This document shows positions 48,301 to 58,656 of a DNA stretch of 64,000 bases, piece after piece. Position 1 is the stretch's first letter; every line of letters begins with the position of its first letter. The notes beneath the pieces were generated by a model, which was given only the letters and a program-made list of their open reading frames with translations, ran no database searches and was not told the DNA's origin. The DNA lies in the NCBI RefSeq assembly GCF_019175385.1, contig NC_083340.1, forward strand, positions 16,876,336 through 16,940,335, written 5' to 3'. Source of the DNA: Lycium barbarum. Its lineage: Eukaryota; Streptophyta; Magnoliopsida; Solanales; Solanaceae. Made by a program: the position numbers and the translations under genes.

Positions 48301-48769
48301 AGTCAAGCCCCCATAAGGGATTTTCCCTAAGAGGTGAAATTGTGAGAGCACATATTACACAAGATGTTGTGAGTAACAAAAGTAACCATTCAAACAAAAG
48401 CCTAAAAGGGATTTTTCTCCTTTTCTTTTTGCACTCTTCTTTAGTCCCAAATATTCCTTCTTGATCATCTTTTCCATGTGCTTGATCATATTCATCATCA
48501 CTATCTTCATCCTTTTCACACGAGGGCTTTAACGACTCATCAGATTCGTCGTCTGAATTGATAGTGTTTTGGAAGATCGGAACTCTACTATTGAACTCAA
48601 AGACTCGAGCTTTTGGTTTTGAGAAAGTAAGGCGACGTATTGTTTGAAATTTTGAAGGATTTTGGGTAAGTTTTGTTTCTGCCATGTTGTTAGCATCACC
48701 GGTACTCTTCGTGTGATCTTGTTCGTCCATGAACTGAATCACATGATCAGAGGCTGGTAATTTCTCCAT
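42388..48769 (-). CDS. MSL10-like: MscS-like mechanosensitive ion channel (MSL10 group)
   Basis: Five exons on the minus strand join to one 664-residue frame: 48769-47646, 46236-46113, 43911-43618, 43528-43326 and 42637-42388, all with GT..AG introns and consistent phases. The product is a plasma-membrane-type MscS-like channel that opens under membrane tension; MSL10 relatives also signal cell death. The N-terminus is acidic and cytosolic (about 1-120). Membrane segments lie near 124-146, 158-186, 207-223, 240-268, 446-464 and 466-483. The last is the pore helix, followed by the MscS signature VVHPFDIGDRCVIDG (498-512) and the soluble beta domain (MIVEEMNILTTVFLRYDN, YPNAVLITKPISNFYRSPEM). 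The length is somewhat below the ~730 residues of Arabidopsis MSL10. The start is the first ATG, 52 bp from a TATA box. No frameshift or stop is seen, so it is probably functional. Confidence 0.93.
43080..43255 (+). mobile_element. tRNA-derived SINE in MSL intron 4
   Basis: The segment has a pol III A-box-like TGTGGCCTAGTGATTAATGA and a B-box-like GGTCTTGGGCTCAAATTC at the right spacing. A body with TGTGATTTCTTCTCATCTGT, GAGCCTTGGTGAAAATAGTT and a GGTGAGAAGTAACATAT block follows. This is the 5' body of Solanaceae (SolS/TS-like) SINEs. It lies in intron 4 (43325-42638), antisense to the gene. No clear TSD was found and the 3' end is uncertain. Confidence 0.75.
43970..44228 (-). mobile_element. 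TRIM-like mini-retroelement in MSL intron 2
   Basis: Two direct copies of a unit (about 43975-44065 and 44128-44220) share CCTAA(C/A)TCAA, CTCAAAAACTA, ATCATGAG(G)GA and CCATA(T)AA. They flank a short spacer that holds GCTCTGATACCATGT (44096-44110), whose minus strand is a perfect iMet PBS (TGGTATCAGAGC). Short LTRs, a PBS and no coding capacity fit a TRIM. The element reads on the minus strand, like the gene. The same family occurs at 49270-49620. Exact LTR ends are not fixed. Confidence 0.6.
44399..45889. mobile_element. GC-rich foldback (Mutator-like) element in MSL intron 2
   Basis: The ends are inverted: (A)GGGTGTCAAGTGGGCCGGGC on the left and GCCCGACCCACTTGACACCC on the right. Both are followed inward by 100-190 bp packed with GGCCCGGCCC-type motifs in opposite orientations (44399-44600 and 45695-45889). 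The direct repeat GGATAAGATA (44389-44398 and 45890-45899) is a 9-10-bp TSD, which favours the Mutator superfamily; hAT would give 8. The middle is AT-rich, has no transposase, and includes a sequence (44755-44865) related to the inverted-repeat MITE at 61900-62520 and an AT microsatellite (45250-45292). The frame 44527-44748 is chance. Confidence 0.75.
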
Positions 48770-48820
48770 TTTTTGTTTTTTGGAGCTACTTGGTTAAATT
48801 TCATCAACCTATCAATTGTC

Positions 48821-48830
48821 CTTATATAGA
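48821..48830 (-). promoter_or_regulatory. TATA box of the MSL gene
   Basis: The minus strand reads TCTATATAAG, 52-61 bp before the ATG at 48769. This gives a short 5' UTR of roughly 20-30 nt. It is the only good TATA match in the first 150 bp upstream. Confidence 0.6.
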
Positions 48831-48831
48831 A

Positions 48832-49269
48832 TGTGAATGTGTCATCAAATATCAAGGTGATGTTTGGTTGAAGATATGGAGAAGCTAATCGGCTCGTGAA
48901 ATCGTACATTATTTTATATAATGTTTGATTTCATTTTTACTTTCCAAAATAAAACACATGCTTCATTACACTGTTGGGTTTTAATTTTCTTTTCCTCATA
49001 ATTAATACCTGATCTAGGATTTAATATTATGAGTTTAATCAATAAGGTTCTTAGCATTGAATTTATTGTTTTTTTTTTAAAAAAATTATGGGTACATATT
49101 TAGTATTTTGTACAAATTTCTTAAAATTTTACACATAAATCAGTGTACAGCGTCGAAGGTACTAGGTACATTCAAACCCGACACCAGTACTCTGCATCTG
49201 CCTCTGCTAATACATGCATAAGTTATTTAGCAATTTATGCAGGATAAAATATGGAATGAAAATGCGGAT
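48832..49269. other. MSL upstream region
   Basis: AT-rich promoter-side DNA with no ORF, repeat family or named motif that I can support beyond the TATA box. Confidence 0.4.
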
Positions 49270-49620
49270 ATATTATTAAAGATGAACCTTGGACCTAACT
49301 CAACTTCAAAAACTAGCTTAAGTAGTGATGATCACTCACGCCATATAAAAGAGACCATCACTTATATAGCCGATGTGAGACTTTTCACACAACCGCACAC
49401 GCAATGCTGACATCTGAAGCATGAATAATTTAATATTGGGCCCAACATTGGAATATGAGAATTCAAATGGGTTCTACTATGATACCATGTTTAAAAAATG
49501 GACTTTGAGCCTAACTCGATCCAAAAATTTAACGTAAGAAATAATCATTGCCTACATATTAGAAAAATCACCCATCCGATCCCTTATATATGATCGATTT
49601 GGGACTCTCCACAGATATTG
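49270..49620 (-). mobile_element. Second TRIM-like mini-retroelement
   Basis: Direct copies at about 49281-49395 and 49503-49615 share CCTAACTC(A/G)A, CAAAAA(C/T)TA, a GATC-rich middle and GGGACTCT / GAGACTTTTC-like ends. They flank about 100 bp with CTATGATACCATGTTT (minus strand TGGTATCATAG, a slightly altered iMet PBS). It is the same family as the element in MSL intron 2, but more diverged. There is no coding capacity. Confidence 0.5.
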
Positions 49621-49849
49621 CCAATATATGACTTAAAGCTATTAAATGATCCAAATATCCGTTCATGCAAACCAATATTATGTTATGTCAAGAAGATAAA
49701 AACTTATATTAAACTAATACATGCATTATTAATCTCTGCATAGCATATTACTTACTTGCCCAAACGACTCTTAAACGAAATTACGAAACTCATCAAGTAT
49801 AATCAATAATGTTGTTCACGTCCAACTCCAACCAAGTGTCACATGTGGT

Positions 49850-50875
49850 ACAAATTACAGTGGCATTGGGCCCCATATATTGCAGGCGCATTAGCTTCTC
49901 TCATAACCCAACAGTGACGCTGTGACGGTAAGAACATTCGATATTTCGAATTTCAATAGATGGATACTTCGATTTCAATTAGGGGTAATTATTTTGCGGT
50001 CTTTTTATAAATTTATTTATAATTTAAATATTTTTGTTTAATTATCTATTATAAACATAAAAATTGAAAATATCACATAAATAGATCTTTGCTGTCTATT
50101 CAAATCGCACAGACTATAGTCAATCATTCAGATATTGATTTATTTAATATTATAATTGGAAGTGGTTGGACTATGTTTCTTTCATATTAATAGGACTTCA
50201 GTTCATACAGACTATTGCAAGAAATGCGTGTCATAAGGCAATTGGTAGTAGATGTAAACCTCCCTGCATTAATTTCCTTCTCCATTATTTTGTGTGTACT
50301 AATGTGAGCGCGGCATGCCCCTAATAATAATAATAATTCAAATAAACGAGAGTCGTGGTAGCACCCATCCAATATAAAACTGGTTAATTTAAGATTACTC
50401 TTATCTTTATACAAATATCTTTAAAATGAGAAACCTTATCGAGAAGGATAAATTAAATAACGATCTCAACTTATTCAGAATTAACTCGTGGCTAACATTA
50501 TAGTAGTGCAATAAAATTGGGACCCGTATACCTCCAGGTGCATTGGCTTATCTCTTCATCCTACAGTTCTATGGGACACATACATCTTTGCTAAGAAACC
50601 ATTACAAATATCAATTAATTACATGCAGTTAGGTGAAGAGTTGAGTTTGAAAACTCAATAATGATAAGTTTGCATATTTGATAAGTACTTAATTTGGTAT
50701 ATAAAAAATGATACGATTTTCTTTTTATATCAACGGTGCATCGGGTGAGTATGAATACTACTAGTTTAGAATTAAAGTGTGGCTGATATTATTGTAGTAC
50801 AATAACATTGGATCCGTATATTGCATGTGCATTAGCCTATCTCTTCAACCTACAGTTATGAAGGACAAATAGACC
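49850..50875. repeat. Three dispersed ~80-bp related repeats
   Basis: Copies near 49850-49925, 50500-50580 and 50790-50872 share the order 'TAGTA..CAATAAAATTGG(G)ACCCGTATA', 'CAGGTGCATTGGCTTATCTCTTC' and 'CCTACAGTT'. They are diverged from each other. They may be pieces of one larger unknown repeat; there is no TIR or TSD and no coding sequence. Confidence 0.5.
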
Positions 50876-50939
50876 ATACGAGACGGATATCTCGATTTCA
50901 ATTCACACATTTTTATAGTTTAATTTGAAAATTTGATTA

Positions 50940-51060
50940 GATTCAGAGGTGGACCAACGCGCTGAGGTGAGGCCCTCACTGCGAGGGTGCTGTGCATGGG
51001 ACCCGTTTCAGTATATACTAGCAATACATGCCCGTGTGATGCACGGGCCGAACATATCTA
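50940..51060. repeat. Repeat with GCCCGTGTGATGCACGGGC palindrome
   Basis: TATATACTAGCAATACATGCCCGTGTGATGCACGGGCC (51014-51052) contains a near-palindromic CCCGTG..GCACGGG core. This sequence type recurs widely in plant intergenic DNA at transposon edges. The superfamily cannot be settled from this copy. Confidence 0.4.
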
Positions 51061-51649
51061 TTCATTTTAATTAGCCAGTCCTTAAAGTTTGTATTTTGAA
51101 AATAAGTTATTATATATAACAACATATACAAAATGTATTTTATGTACCATCACTTTAGTTATAATTATAAAATAGAGTTGATGAAATTAAGTCTTTGAGA
51201 TGGAGAGAGTCGGACTTTTTTCTCATTATCATGACAATGAAAGTTGTTCATCGATGTGAAAAAGAAAATAGTAAGAATATGAGGGAAAATTAATATTTTG
51301 ATTCTAAATTTTTTCTTTTAAATTCTTTAATATCTTATATGTATACCGACAGGTTGATATCCATTTCAATTAAGTAACTGTTCAGATCCAAACATAAAAA
51401 CCATTGTTGTATATATTGAATTTTTTAAAAGCAAAACTAATAAAATATTTTTATTAAATTAATTAAAAAATATATTATAATTTTTTATATTAACAATTAT
51501 AGATAAAACAAATTGTTACAAAGAATCAAAATTAGAAAGATATATGTTATATCATAAATCACCAAATTTTAATTCTAAAATGAAAATATAAAGTAATACA
51601 TTTTATAAATGTAAAGAAACAATAATCAGAGACTGCAAAGGAGAGTAAA

Positions 51650-52400
51650 TAAGTAAAGTATTGACAAAGAAGGAAAACGGGGATAAAAGCCATTCCCTCC
51701 CTTCAATTTTACTTGTCGACGTTAACATGTCAAAGAAAAAAAAAATTCTTCTTCTTATTTTACCCTTCACATTAATTACTCATTTTCAAATCATTTTCTG
51801 AGGCTATTGAGACTATACATCAATAAATATAGATATTATCATAAAATATATACTTCGTTTATTAATTCTCAAAGAACATGAAAGTCAAAAGTGAACAAGT
51901 TATGTGTAGGAAAATTAAAATAACTTTTGGTCCAAATTTGCATTGCTATTGTTCGTCCTCTTTTCACGTTTAAAGTATTGATAAAGAAAGAAAACGGAGA
52001 TAAAAGTCACTCCCTTTGTTTACTTTTACTTGTCCACGTTAACATATCAAGAGAAAGAAACCAATATGGTAATTATTATTAGTACGAAACTTCAATTATG
52101 TTGATTGTGTATGAAGATAACGACTACGCATATATTATAGGCGTACATATTTGTATACATGTCATCCTTTTTCTTGTATTTCTTTAATCACGGGGACCAT
52201 CAAGCTAGGCAACGCAAGAAGAGTGGGGAGAATCATGCAGAAGGGGCTAGCCATTAATTTCCATGGAATTAATGAGTGAATATTTGTGTGTTCTTATTAT
52301 TAATTTTACCCTTCACATTAATTACTCATTTTCAAATTATTTTCGAAAGCTATTGAGACTTACACCAATAAATATGAATATTATGGTAAAATATATACTC
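51650..52400 (+). repeat. Imperfect direct duplication
   Basis: The block 51650-51850 (AGTATTGACAAAGAAGGAAA through TTACCCTTCACATTAATTAC to AATATAGATATTAT) is repeated as 51973-52066 plus 52295-52400. The second copy is interrupted by about 225 bp (52067-52290) absent from the first. The 65-codon frame at 52263 falls in it and is not a gene. Confidence 0.6.
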
Positions 52401-52922
52401 TCTCTGTCCCATATTACTTGCCACTTTTCCTTTTGCACGCCCTTAAGAAATAAGAAATAAAAGATGTATTTTACTATCTTACCCTTATCTCTCTCCAACA
52501 AATACATTCTAATCAAAATTGACTATTTTCAAGAACATTTATTACTAAGGGTAAGATGGGAAAGATCTGATTAATTTTATCTTGTAATTTTATCTTGGTT
52601 TTGTAAATGAACAAGTAATTTGGACATATATTTTTAGTAATGTGGCCAAGTAATATTAGATAAAGAGGATAAGATGTGAAAGATTTAATTAATTTTATCT
52701 TGGTTCTGTAAATGAACAAGTAATTTGGACATATATTTTTAGTAATGTTGAGTACTTCATTTATGAACAAGTAAAAGTGCACAGAGGAAATAAATATGTG
52801 TCGGAGAATTAAAATTGAAGTGACTACTTGTATACATGAGCAGAGAATAAATATTCAGTACTTCACGTGGGATAAAAAAGTAATTTAGTAATGTCGCCAA
52901 GTAATATGGGGATGGAAGGAGT
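52393..52922. mobile_element. Stowaway-like MITE ('CTCCCTCCGTCCCATATTACTTG' type)
   Basis: The left end TACTCTCTCTGTCCCATATTACTTG (52393 on) is inverted at the right end as CAAGTAATATGGGGATGGAAGGAGTA (52896-52922). This is the end type of a very common plant Stowaway/Tc1-Mariner MITE with a TA target. Inside, a block around AACAAGTAATTTGGACATATATTTTTAGTAATGT is repeated (52608-52640 and 52712-52745). There is no coding capacity. Confidence 0.6.
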
Positions 52923-53032
52923 ACTTCATTTATTAATTCTTAAAGAACTTGAAAAGTCAAAAGTCAACAAGTATAAGTGCACAGAGGAAATAAATGTGTC
53001 AGAGAATTAAATTTGAAATGCATACGTGTATA

Positions 53033-55678
53033 CACTACTAAAAAAAAAGGGTGTTTTCGACCAAAATATTTCGACCACATTTTTGGTCGAAAAAAAATCG
53101 ACCACGCGTGGTCGAAAAATCAAGAATTTAATTTTTATTTTATTTTCAGTAGGATTTCGACCACACGGGGTCGATTTTTTAAAATGAAAATAAAATTTCG
53201 ACCACGTGTGGTCGAAATTAATTTTTGTATAAATAATAAATGGGAAAAATTAAATTAAAAAAAAAAAACCAATTTTCGACCACATGTGGTCGAAAATTGG
53301 ACCACATTTGTATATACACACTTCTTTGCAGATCTGTTCAGCACCACACTTGACCACATTTTTATTTTTTCTTTCTCTCTCTTTCCTCTCTCCCTCTCCT
53401 CTCTCCCTCTCCTCTCTCTACCCACACACACCACCTCTCTCCCTCTCCTCTCTCTACCCACACCACCAGCCCACCGCCCCACCAGCCCAGACCTCAACCC
53501 ACCGCCTCCGACCACCGCCAGTCCACCGTTGGCGACGCAGGTACGTTTTTTTTTTCCAATGTCATGAACACTTACCAATGCATAATAATCTCATGTTATT
53601 AGCTACATTACCTTCTATATTTAGTAGATTTAATAACTTTATTTAGTGTTCAATATTTGTTTTAGGGTTTATTTTATGTAATTTTGTTTTTGGATTTTGA
53701 GTTGAAATTGAATGTTATTTTTTGGGTTGTTTTGATCCCTTTTTTTAGAGCTATTTTGATTCTTTATTTATGTGCTATTTATTTATTTTGGAACTGTTTT
53801 TGTTAATTTTTTGGACTATTATTTTGGACAGTTTTGAGACTGTTTTTGTTAATTTTTTGGACTGTTTTTTTGGACTGTTTTTTGAGACAGTTTTTGTGGA
53901 CTGAAATCATCATGTTTTGGTTTTTGTTTTGTCAATAAAAGAAACAGAGATAGACTCCCTTTCTCTGTTCTTGAAGGATATAATTTTCCTCTAGGCAGGT
54001 AATGGTGTTTCAAGATTAATCATTAGAAGCTTAACATGTTACTACAAAATATATTTGTGGTCCTATTTCGTTTATCATTGGCATGTTTGCTCTAAACTGT
54101 TTTGTAATGTACATAAGCTACACATATATGTTTGGACTTTGGAGCTATATTGCTTGCTATTCATCAAAGTAATATTCCAGCATTTAGAAGTTAGATTACA
54201 TTATGTAAAACGACTGTGTCAGTTCATGTCAAGTGTGCCTACTATAAAGCTGCTTATTTTGTTTTTGACAGGGTTTTGCACCATCAAAGGCTTCACCTTC
54301 CCGTCCCAGGTATCAAACCCGCACGTCTTTAAGGGCAGCCCTTGGTCGGTGTAAGTCTATTACTGTGACACCAAGGTCTCCAGTTCGACATGTTAAGGTA
54401 CGCTATTGAAACTTTTTCAAACTCCCTTGATAAGTAAGATTGAATTTTCATTCGTATATTGTAGCACCAAGAAGGCGCTAAATATGCAATGGCATATGGA
54501 TGGGCAGATTCATCTCCTATCGATATGTACAGCCAATTTTTAAAGAATATTCTTCAAGTAGGAGAGTCTATCATCTGAAAGCTTTGTCACATGTGTTCAA
54601 TTTTCTTAACTTCATTGTGGGAGAAACTCTGTCTACAAGACGTATAAAAAATGTCGAAAGCTTACACCCATATGATTCCCTACAAAAGACACCCAGTCAA
54701 TATATACTGATAGGATTGTCATCAATGTTCATCTCATAATTTACTCATAATTTACTCATCTCATAGATGTTGCTGATGATGGTGCAGTTGATCCTAAGGA
54801 GTATGAAGCTATGAAGCATCAAGTTGCTCAGCTAACAAGAACACTTAATTCCTCGGAGGCTAGGATGTTGGGTATGCAAGCCCAAATTAATAGTTTATGA
54901 TGGATATGTGTTAAATGGATATGTATATTATCTTTAAGGGTTTGAATGTAGTTTTAGTTCGAATTAGAAGTACTTTTAAGTTTATAATGTTTAAGTGTTT
55001 GAATGATGTTTATGATGTTTAAGTGTTTGAATGTAGTTTATGATGTTTAAGTGTTTGAATGTAGTTTTAATTTTAAGTACTTTGAGGTTGAATTTGATTG
55101 TTTATAAGTGTTTGAATGGACAATGTTTAAGTGTTTGAACATTGTTTATGGTTGTTGTGTTGCATTGTTGATGAATTGGATGGCTGTTTTGGTTGATGAA
55201 TTTGACTATTTGGAAATTGGCAGGTGGTCGAAAATCAGCCCAGATATTTCACAATTTCGACCACATGAGGTCGAAATTGTACCCAGAAAAAATCAATTTC
55301 GACCACATGTGGTTGGAATTCTGGGCCCAATTTACAATTTCGACCACATGTGGTCGAAATTGAATTTTTATTTTCTTTTTATATTTAAATATAAATAATG
55401 TTTTCGACCACACGTAGTCGAAAAAGTTAAATATAATTTAATATAAAAATAATTTTTTTGACCACATGTGGTCGAAAATAATTTTTCCCTTAATTTCGGT
55501 AGAATGTGATTTCGACCACATGTGGTCGAAAATTTCGACCACACGTGATCGAATTTTTTTTTCGACCAAGCTGTTATCGACCTACGTGTGTGGTCGAAAA
55601 ATTGATCGAAATAAAGGCTTTTTCGACCTCGTGTGGTCAAAATTTTTGGTCGAAAATCCCTGGTTTTTTTTAGTAGTG
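53033..55678 (+). mobile_element. Non-autonomous CACTA transposon, TSD ATA
   Basis: The ends are CACTACTAAAAAAAAAGGG (53033) and CCTGGTTTTTTTTAGTAGTG (55678), flanked by ATA (53030-53032 and 55679-55681), as expected for CACTA/EnSpm. Both subterminal regions (53060-53300 and 55225-55660) are packed with TTCGACCAC / GTGGTCGAA motifs, often as the palindrome TTCGACCACATGTGGTCGAA, the usual binding-site layout for the element's DNA-binding protein. The middle holds a C/T-rich leader and short exon-like blocks but no TPase catalytic domain. It was inserted into one unit of the surrounding repeat array. Confidence 0.92.
53365..54900 (+). pseudogene. Gene-like transcription unit inside the CACTA element
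   Basis: A C/T-rich leader (53365-53540) ends GACGCAG before a strong GTACGT donor (53541). Exon-like blocks follow. 54272-54397 reads GFAPSKASPSRPRYQTRTSL and onward, basic, 42 codons. 54465-54557 reads HQEGAKYAMAYGWADSSPID and onward, 31 codons. 54766-54900 reads DVADDGAVDPKEYEAMKHQV, then a heptad-like coiled coil ending AQINSL and a stop. The first two are bounded by AG/GT and keep phase 0, but the last does not join in phase with the nearest AG. It may be the remains of a TNPA-like second protein of CACTA elements, or a captured host gene. I cannot decide which. Confidence 0.45.
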
Positions 55679-55810
55679 ATACATGAGAAGAGATAAATAT
55701 TCAGTACTATGACATATGACCACGTGGGATAAAAAAGTAATTGGTTAAAATGTACAATTTATATAGCTTGTGGTGCAAATTTCTATTGTTGTGTTAGTCC
55801 TCTCTTTACA

Positions 55811-55811
<1 letters not shown>

Positions 55812-55886
<75 letters not shown>
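55812..55886. repeat. (TA)n microsatellite
   Basis: Uninterrupted TA run of about 75 bp, the longest in the window. Other AT runs lie at about 1397-1424, 11307-11341, 14396-14449, 27399-27427 and 45250-45292. Confidence 0.95.
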
Positions 55887-55891
<5 letters not shown>

Positions 55892-57250
55892 TTAGATTAG
55901 AAATACAAAAGAAGACAAATATAGAATAGAAAAATAGACATATATTTTTAGTAATGTGGCCAAGTAATATGGACGAAGGGAGTACTTCATTTTTATTTAT
56001 TCTTAAAGTACGTGAAAAGTCAAGTATAATAATGCGGCCAAGTAATATGAGACGAAGAGAGTACTTCATTTATTAATTCTTAAAGAACGTGAAAAGTTAA
56101 GTAATGTGGCCAAGAAATATGGGACAGATGGAGTACTTCATTTATTAATTCTTAAATAACGTGAAAATTCAAAAGTGAACAAGTAAAAGTGCACGGAGAA
56201 AATAAATATGTGTCGGATAATTAAAATTGAAGTGCATATACATGTATACATGGGAAGAAAATAAATATTCAGCAAGAACGTGAAAAGTCAAAAGTGTATG
56301 GAGGAAATAAATATGTGTCGGAGAATTAAAATTGAAGTGCACACGTGTATACATGAGAAGAGAATAAAGATTCAGTACTATGGCATATATCCACGTGGAA
56401 TTTATTAATTCTTAAAGAACGTGAAAAGTCAAAAGTGAACAAGTAAAAGTGCATGGAGGAAATAAATATGTGTCGGAAAATTAAAATTGAAGCGCACACG
56501 TGTATACATGAGAAGAGAATAAAGATTCAGTACTATGACATATATCCACGTGGAATTTATTAATTCTTAAAGAACGTGAAAAGTCAAAAGTGAACAAGTA
56601 AAAGTGCACGGAGGAAATGAATTTGTGTAGGAGAATTAAAATTGAACTGCATAGATATGAGAAGAGAATAAATATTCAGGAAGAACACGAAAGTCAAAAG
56701 TAAACAAGTAAAAGTGCATGGAGGAAATAAATGTATCAGAAAATTAAAATTGAAGTGCATACGTCTATACATGAGAAAGAAATAAATGTTAAGTACTATG
56801 ACATATGCCCACGTGAGATATAAAAATAGTTGGATAAAGTGTACAAGTTATATAGCTTATGGTACAAGCATTCATTGCGTGTATAATTTGTAAAGCTTAT
56901 CTTAAAGAGTAAAGCTTATCTTAAAGAACGTGAAAAGTCAAAAGTGAACAAGTAAAAGTGCACGGAGGAAATTAATTTGTGTAGAAAAATTAAAATTGAA
57001 CTGCATATGTCTATACATGAGAAGAGAATAAATGTCAAGAAAAATACGAAAAGTCAAAAGTAAACAAGTAAAAGTGCACGGAGAAAATAAATGTATCGGA
57101 GAATTAAAATTGAAATGCATATGTCTATACATAAAAAAGAAATAAATATTAAGTACTACAATCACGTGAGATATAAAATAATTAAATAAAGTGTACAAAT
57201 TATATAGCTTATGGTATAAGCATTCATTATGTTTATAATTTGTAGAGCTT

Positions 57251-58177
57251 ATGGTAAAAGCCGGAGGAGGTGTGTTCGTCCTCCCGCCCTGCTTATATAG
57301 AATAGAAAAGTGTCAAACGCCACATTGGATGGGACAATGTGCTGCACTGACTTCGCTCCGACGCTCAATAATGAAAACAAGATTGATTTTGTCTAATTCA
57401 TGATTTCTTTCTTTTGCATGTCCTGTCCTACGAGGTAATCATTTCTTCCTGTTTGTATTTCTATTTCCTTTCTTCTTACGTCTTCTTTGTTCATTTGACT
57501 TTTCCCTCTTTCTATTGGTAAAAAAAAAAAATCTTCTACAGAAAAATCAGGAATAGGAGGTAAACAAGGAATAAGCGCTGCATTGACTTTTACTTTGAAA
57601 CATTGGGCAAATTCAGAATTTTAAGGACGGTGAGGCACTATTACGAAGATATGAATTTCAGGATTTAAATTTGGCATGTTTAACCTTTAGGTTCTTATCA
57701 TTGAATCGAATATGCTTTTATATTATATGTTCCAATTATTATTTTTGAAATTTAGTAATCTTTACATATATATCTAATCTCCATAACGAAAATATTGGGA
57801 TAATCCATTGCTGCTAGTTTTAAACTTTTAATAGAGACATTTGATTTTGATGATGTCAAATTTACGATGAAAAGGAAAATAGGGATTCAATGTGCCAGAC
57901 TTGTGAATTTTGAAGTAACAAACCTAACGAAAAAAGGGAAAAAATGTACTTAATTAAAACGCAAAAGTAACACCGGACATACCTATCCCCCATTGGTCGT
58001 CCCAATTCTTCAAAAATGCAAAAGTAACAAGACTAACATGGTATTTGAACACCCGATCTCACTTACAGAGGTGCATCTAATAATAATTACATCATAGGAC
58101 TCTTTGAACCTGGGTGCACGTGGGCGCGCGCGCACAAATGTGTGTGTTATTTTGAAGATATTTTTCTTAACTGAGCA
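57251..58177. other. Intergenic DNA
   Basis: No gene is seen. It holds AT-rich unique-looking sequence and a short GC(GC)n stretch GTGGGCGCGCGCGCACAAATG (about 58121-58141) followed by a GT run. Confidence 0.4.
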
Positions 58178-58219
58178 TTTTATTCATCTTTCAAAACAAG
58201 AGATTTACAATTATATGAG

Positions 58220-58363
58220 CTAGCTGAACATAACTACAAGCTCTCCTAATATATCATATATACTTGAAAAATAGTTTGAACTATCTTCATTACAATGAGA
58301 TATATATGAAGTAAATGTAATTAGTAAGAGGAAGATAACCGCTATACAAATGGAGGAGTTCAT
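58220..58363 (-). CDS. Possible small secreted peptide ORF
   Basis: A 47-residue frame starts MNSSICIAVIFLLLITFTSY. A short polar head and a hydrophobic core of about 14 residues are followed by SHCNEDSSNYFSSIYDILGE and a short end. The start looks like a secretion signal, with possible cleavage after the 'SYISHC' region. A poly(A)-signal-like AATAAA lies on the same strand at 58183-58178, 37 nt after the stop. An upstream ATG in the same frame (58417) would add 18 residues and hide the signal at the N-terminus, so the inner start is preferred. There is no cysteine pattern or known peptide-hormone motif. It may equally be a chance frame in AT-rich DNA. Confidence 0.25.
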   Translation of the reverse strand: MNSSICIAVIFLLLITFTSYISHCNEDSSNYFSSIYDILGELVVMFS

Positions 58364-58656
58364 CCTCAAAAATATGTCAACAGTTGCAGTAATACATTCA
58401 GGGTGGATCAAAGACAATTTCTGCTTTCTTACTATTTGATGTGATTATAGCGGTATCCCCCATCTATTCATAGTCATAAGACCTCTGACTTGTCATGGTA
58501 ATTGCACAAAGTTGTTGAAAAGTTGAGATTGTAAGTAACTGTGGTTTATCTTCTCTAAGGCCTAAGCAGATGAGGAATATTTTTGTATAGAGCGGGTCCA
58601 GTTGAGTTGCTGTAGCTAATATTTTGCCTAAGACACTGGACCCTCTTTGCTTCTTT

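Larger units (their letters stand above)
52767..57250 (+). repeat. Irregular array of a 110-200-bp repeat, split by a CACTA element
   Basis: The unit reads AAGTCAAAAGTGAACAAGTA, AAAGTGCACGGAGGAAATAA, TGTGTCGGAGAATTAAAATT, GAAGTGCACACGTGTATACA, TGAGAAGAGAATAAATATTC and AGTACTATGACATATG.CCACGTGG. Copies start near 52767, 52965, 56177, 56295, 56437, 56594, 56705, 56948 and 57064. The copy at 52965 is interrupted by the CACTA element and resumes at 55682. The minus-strand frames of 60-86 codons, with a recurring 'MHFNFNSPT' start, are simply this repeat. Confidence 0.8.

Noticed and set aside
53255..53646. Several overlapping frames over the C/T-rich CACTA leader
   Set aside because: Three frames on two strands over low-complexity CTCTCC repeats; more likely a leader or UTR.
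52977..57198. Recurring 'MHFNFNSPT' minus-strand frames as a small gene family
   Set aside because: Each is one unit of the surrounding non-coding repeat array, with varying stops and no shared ending.
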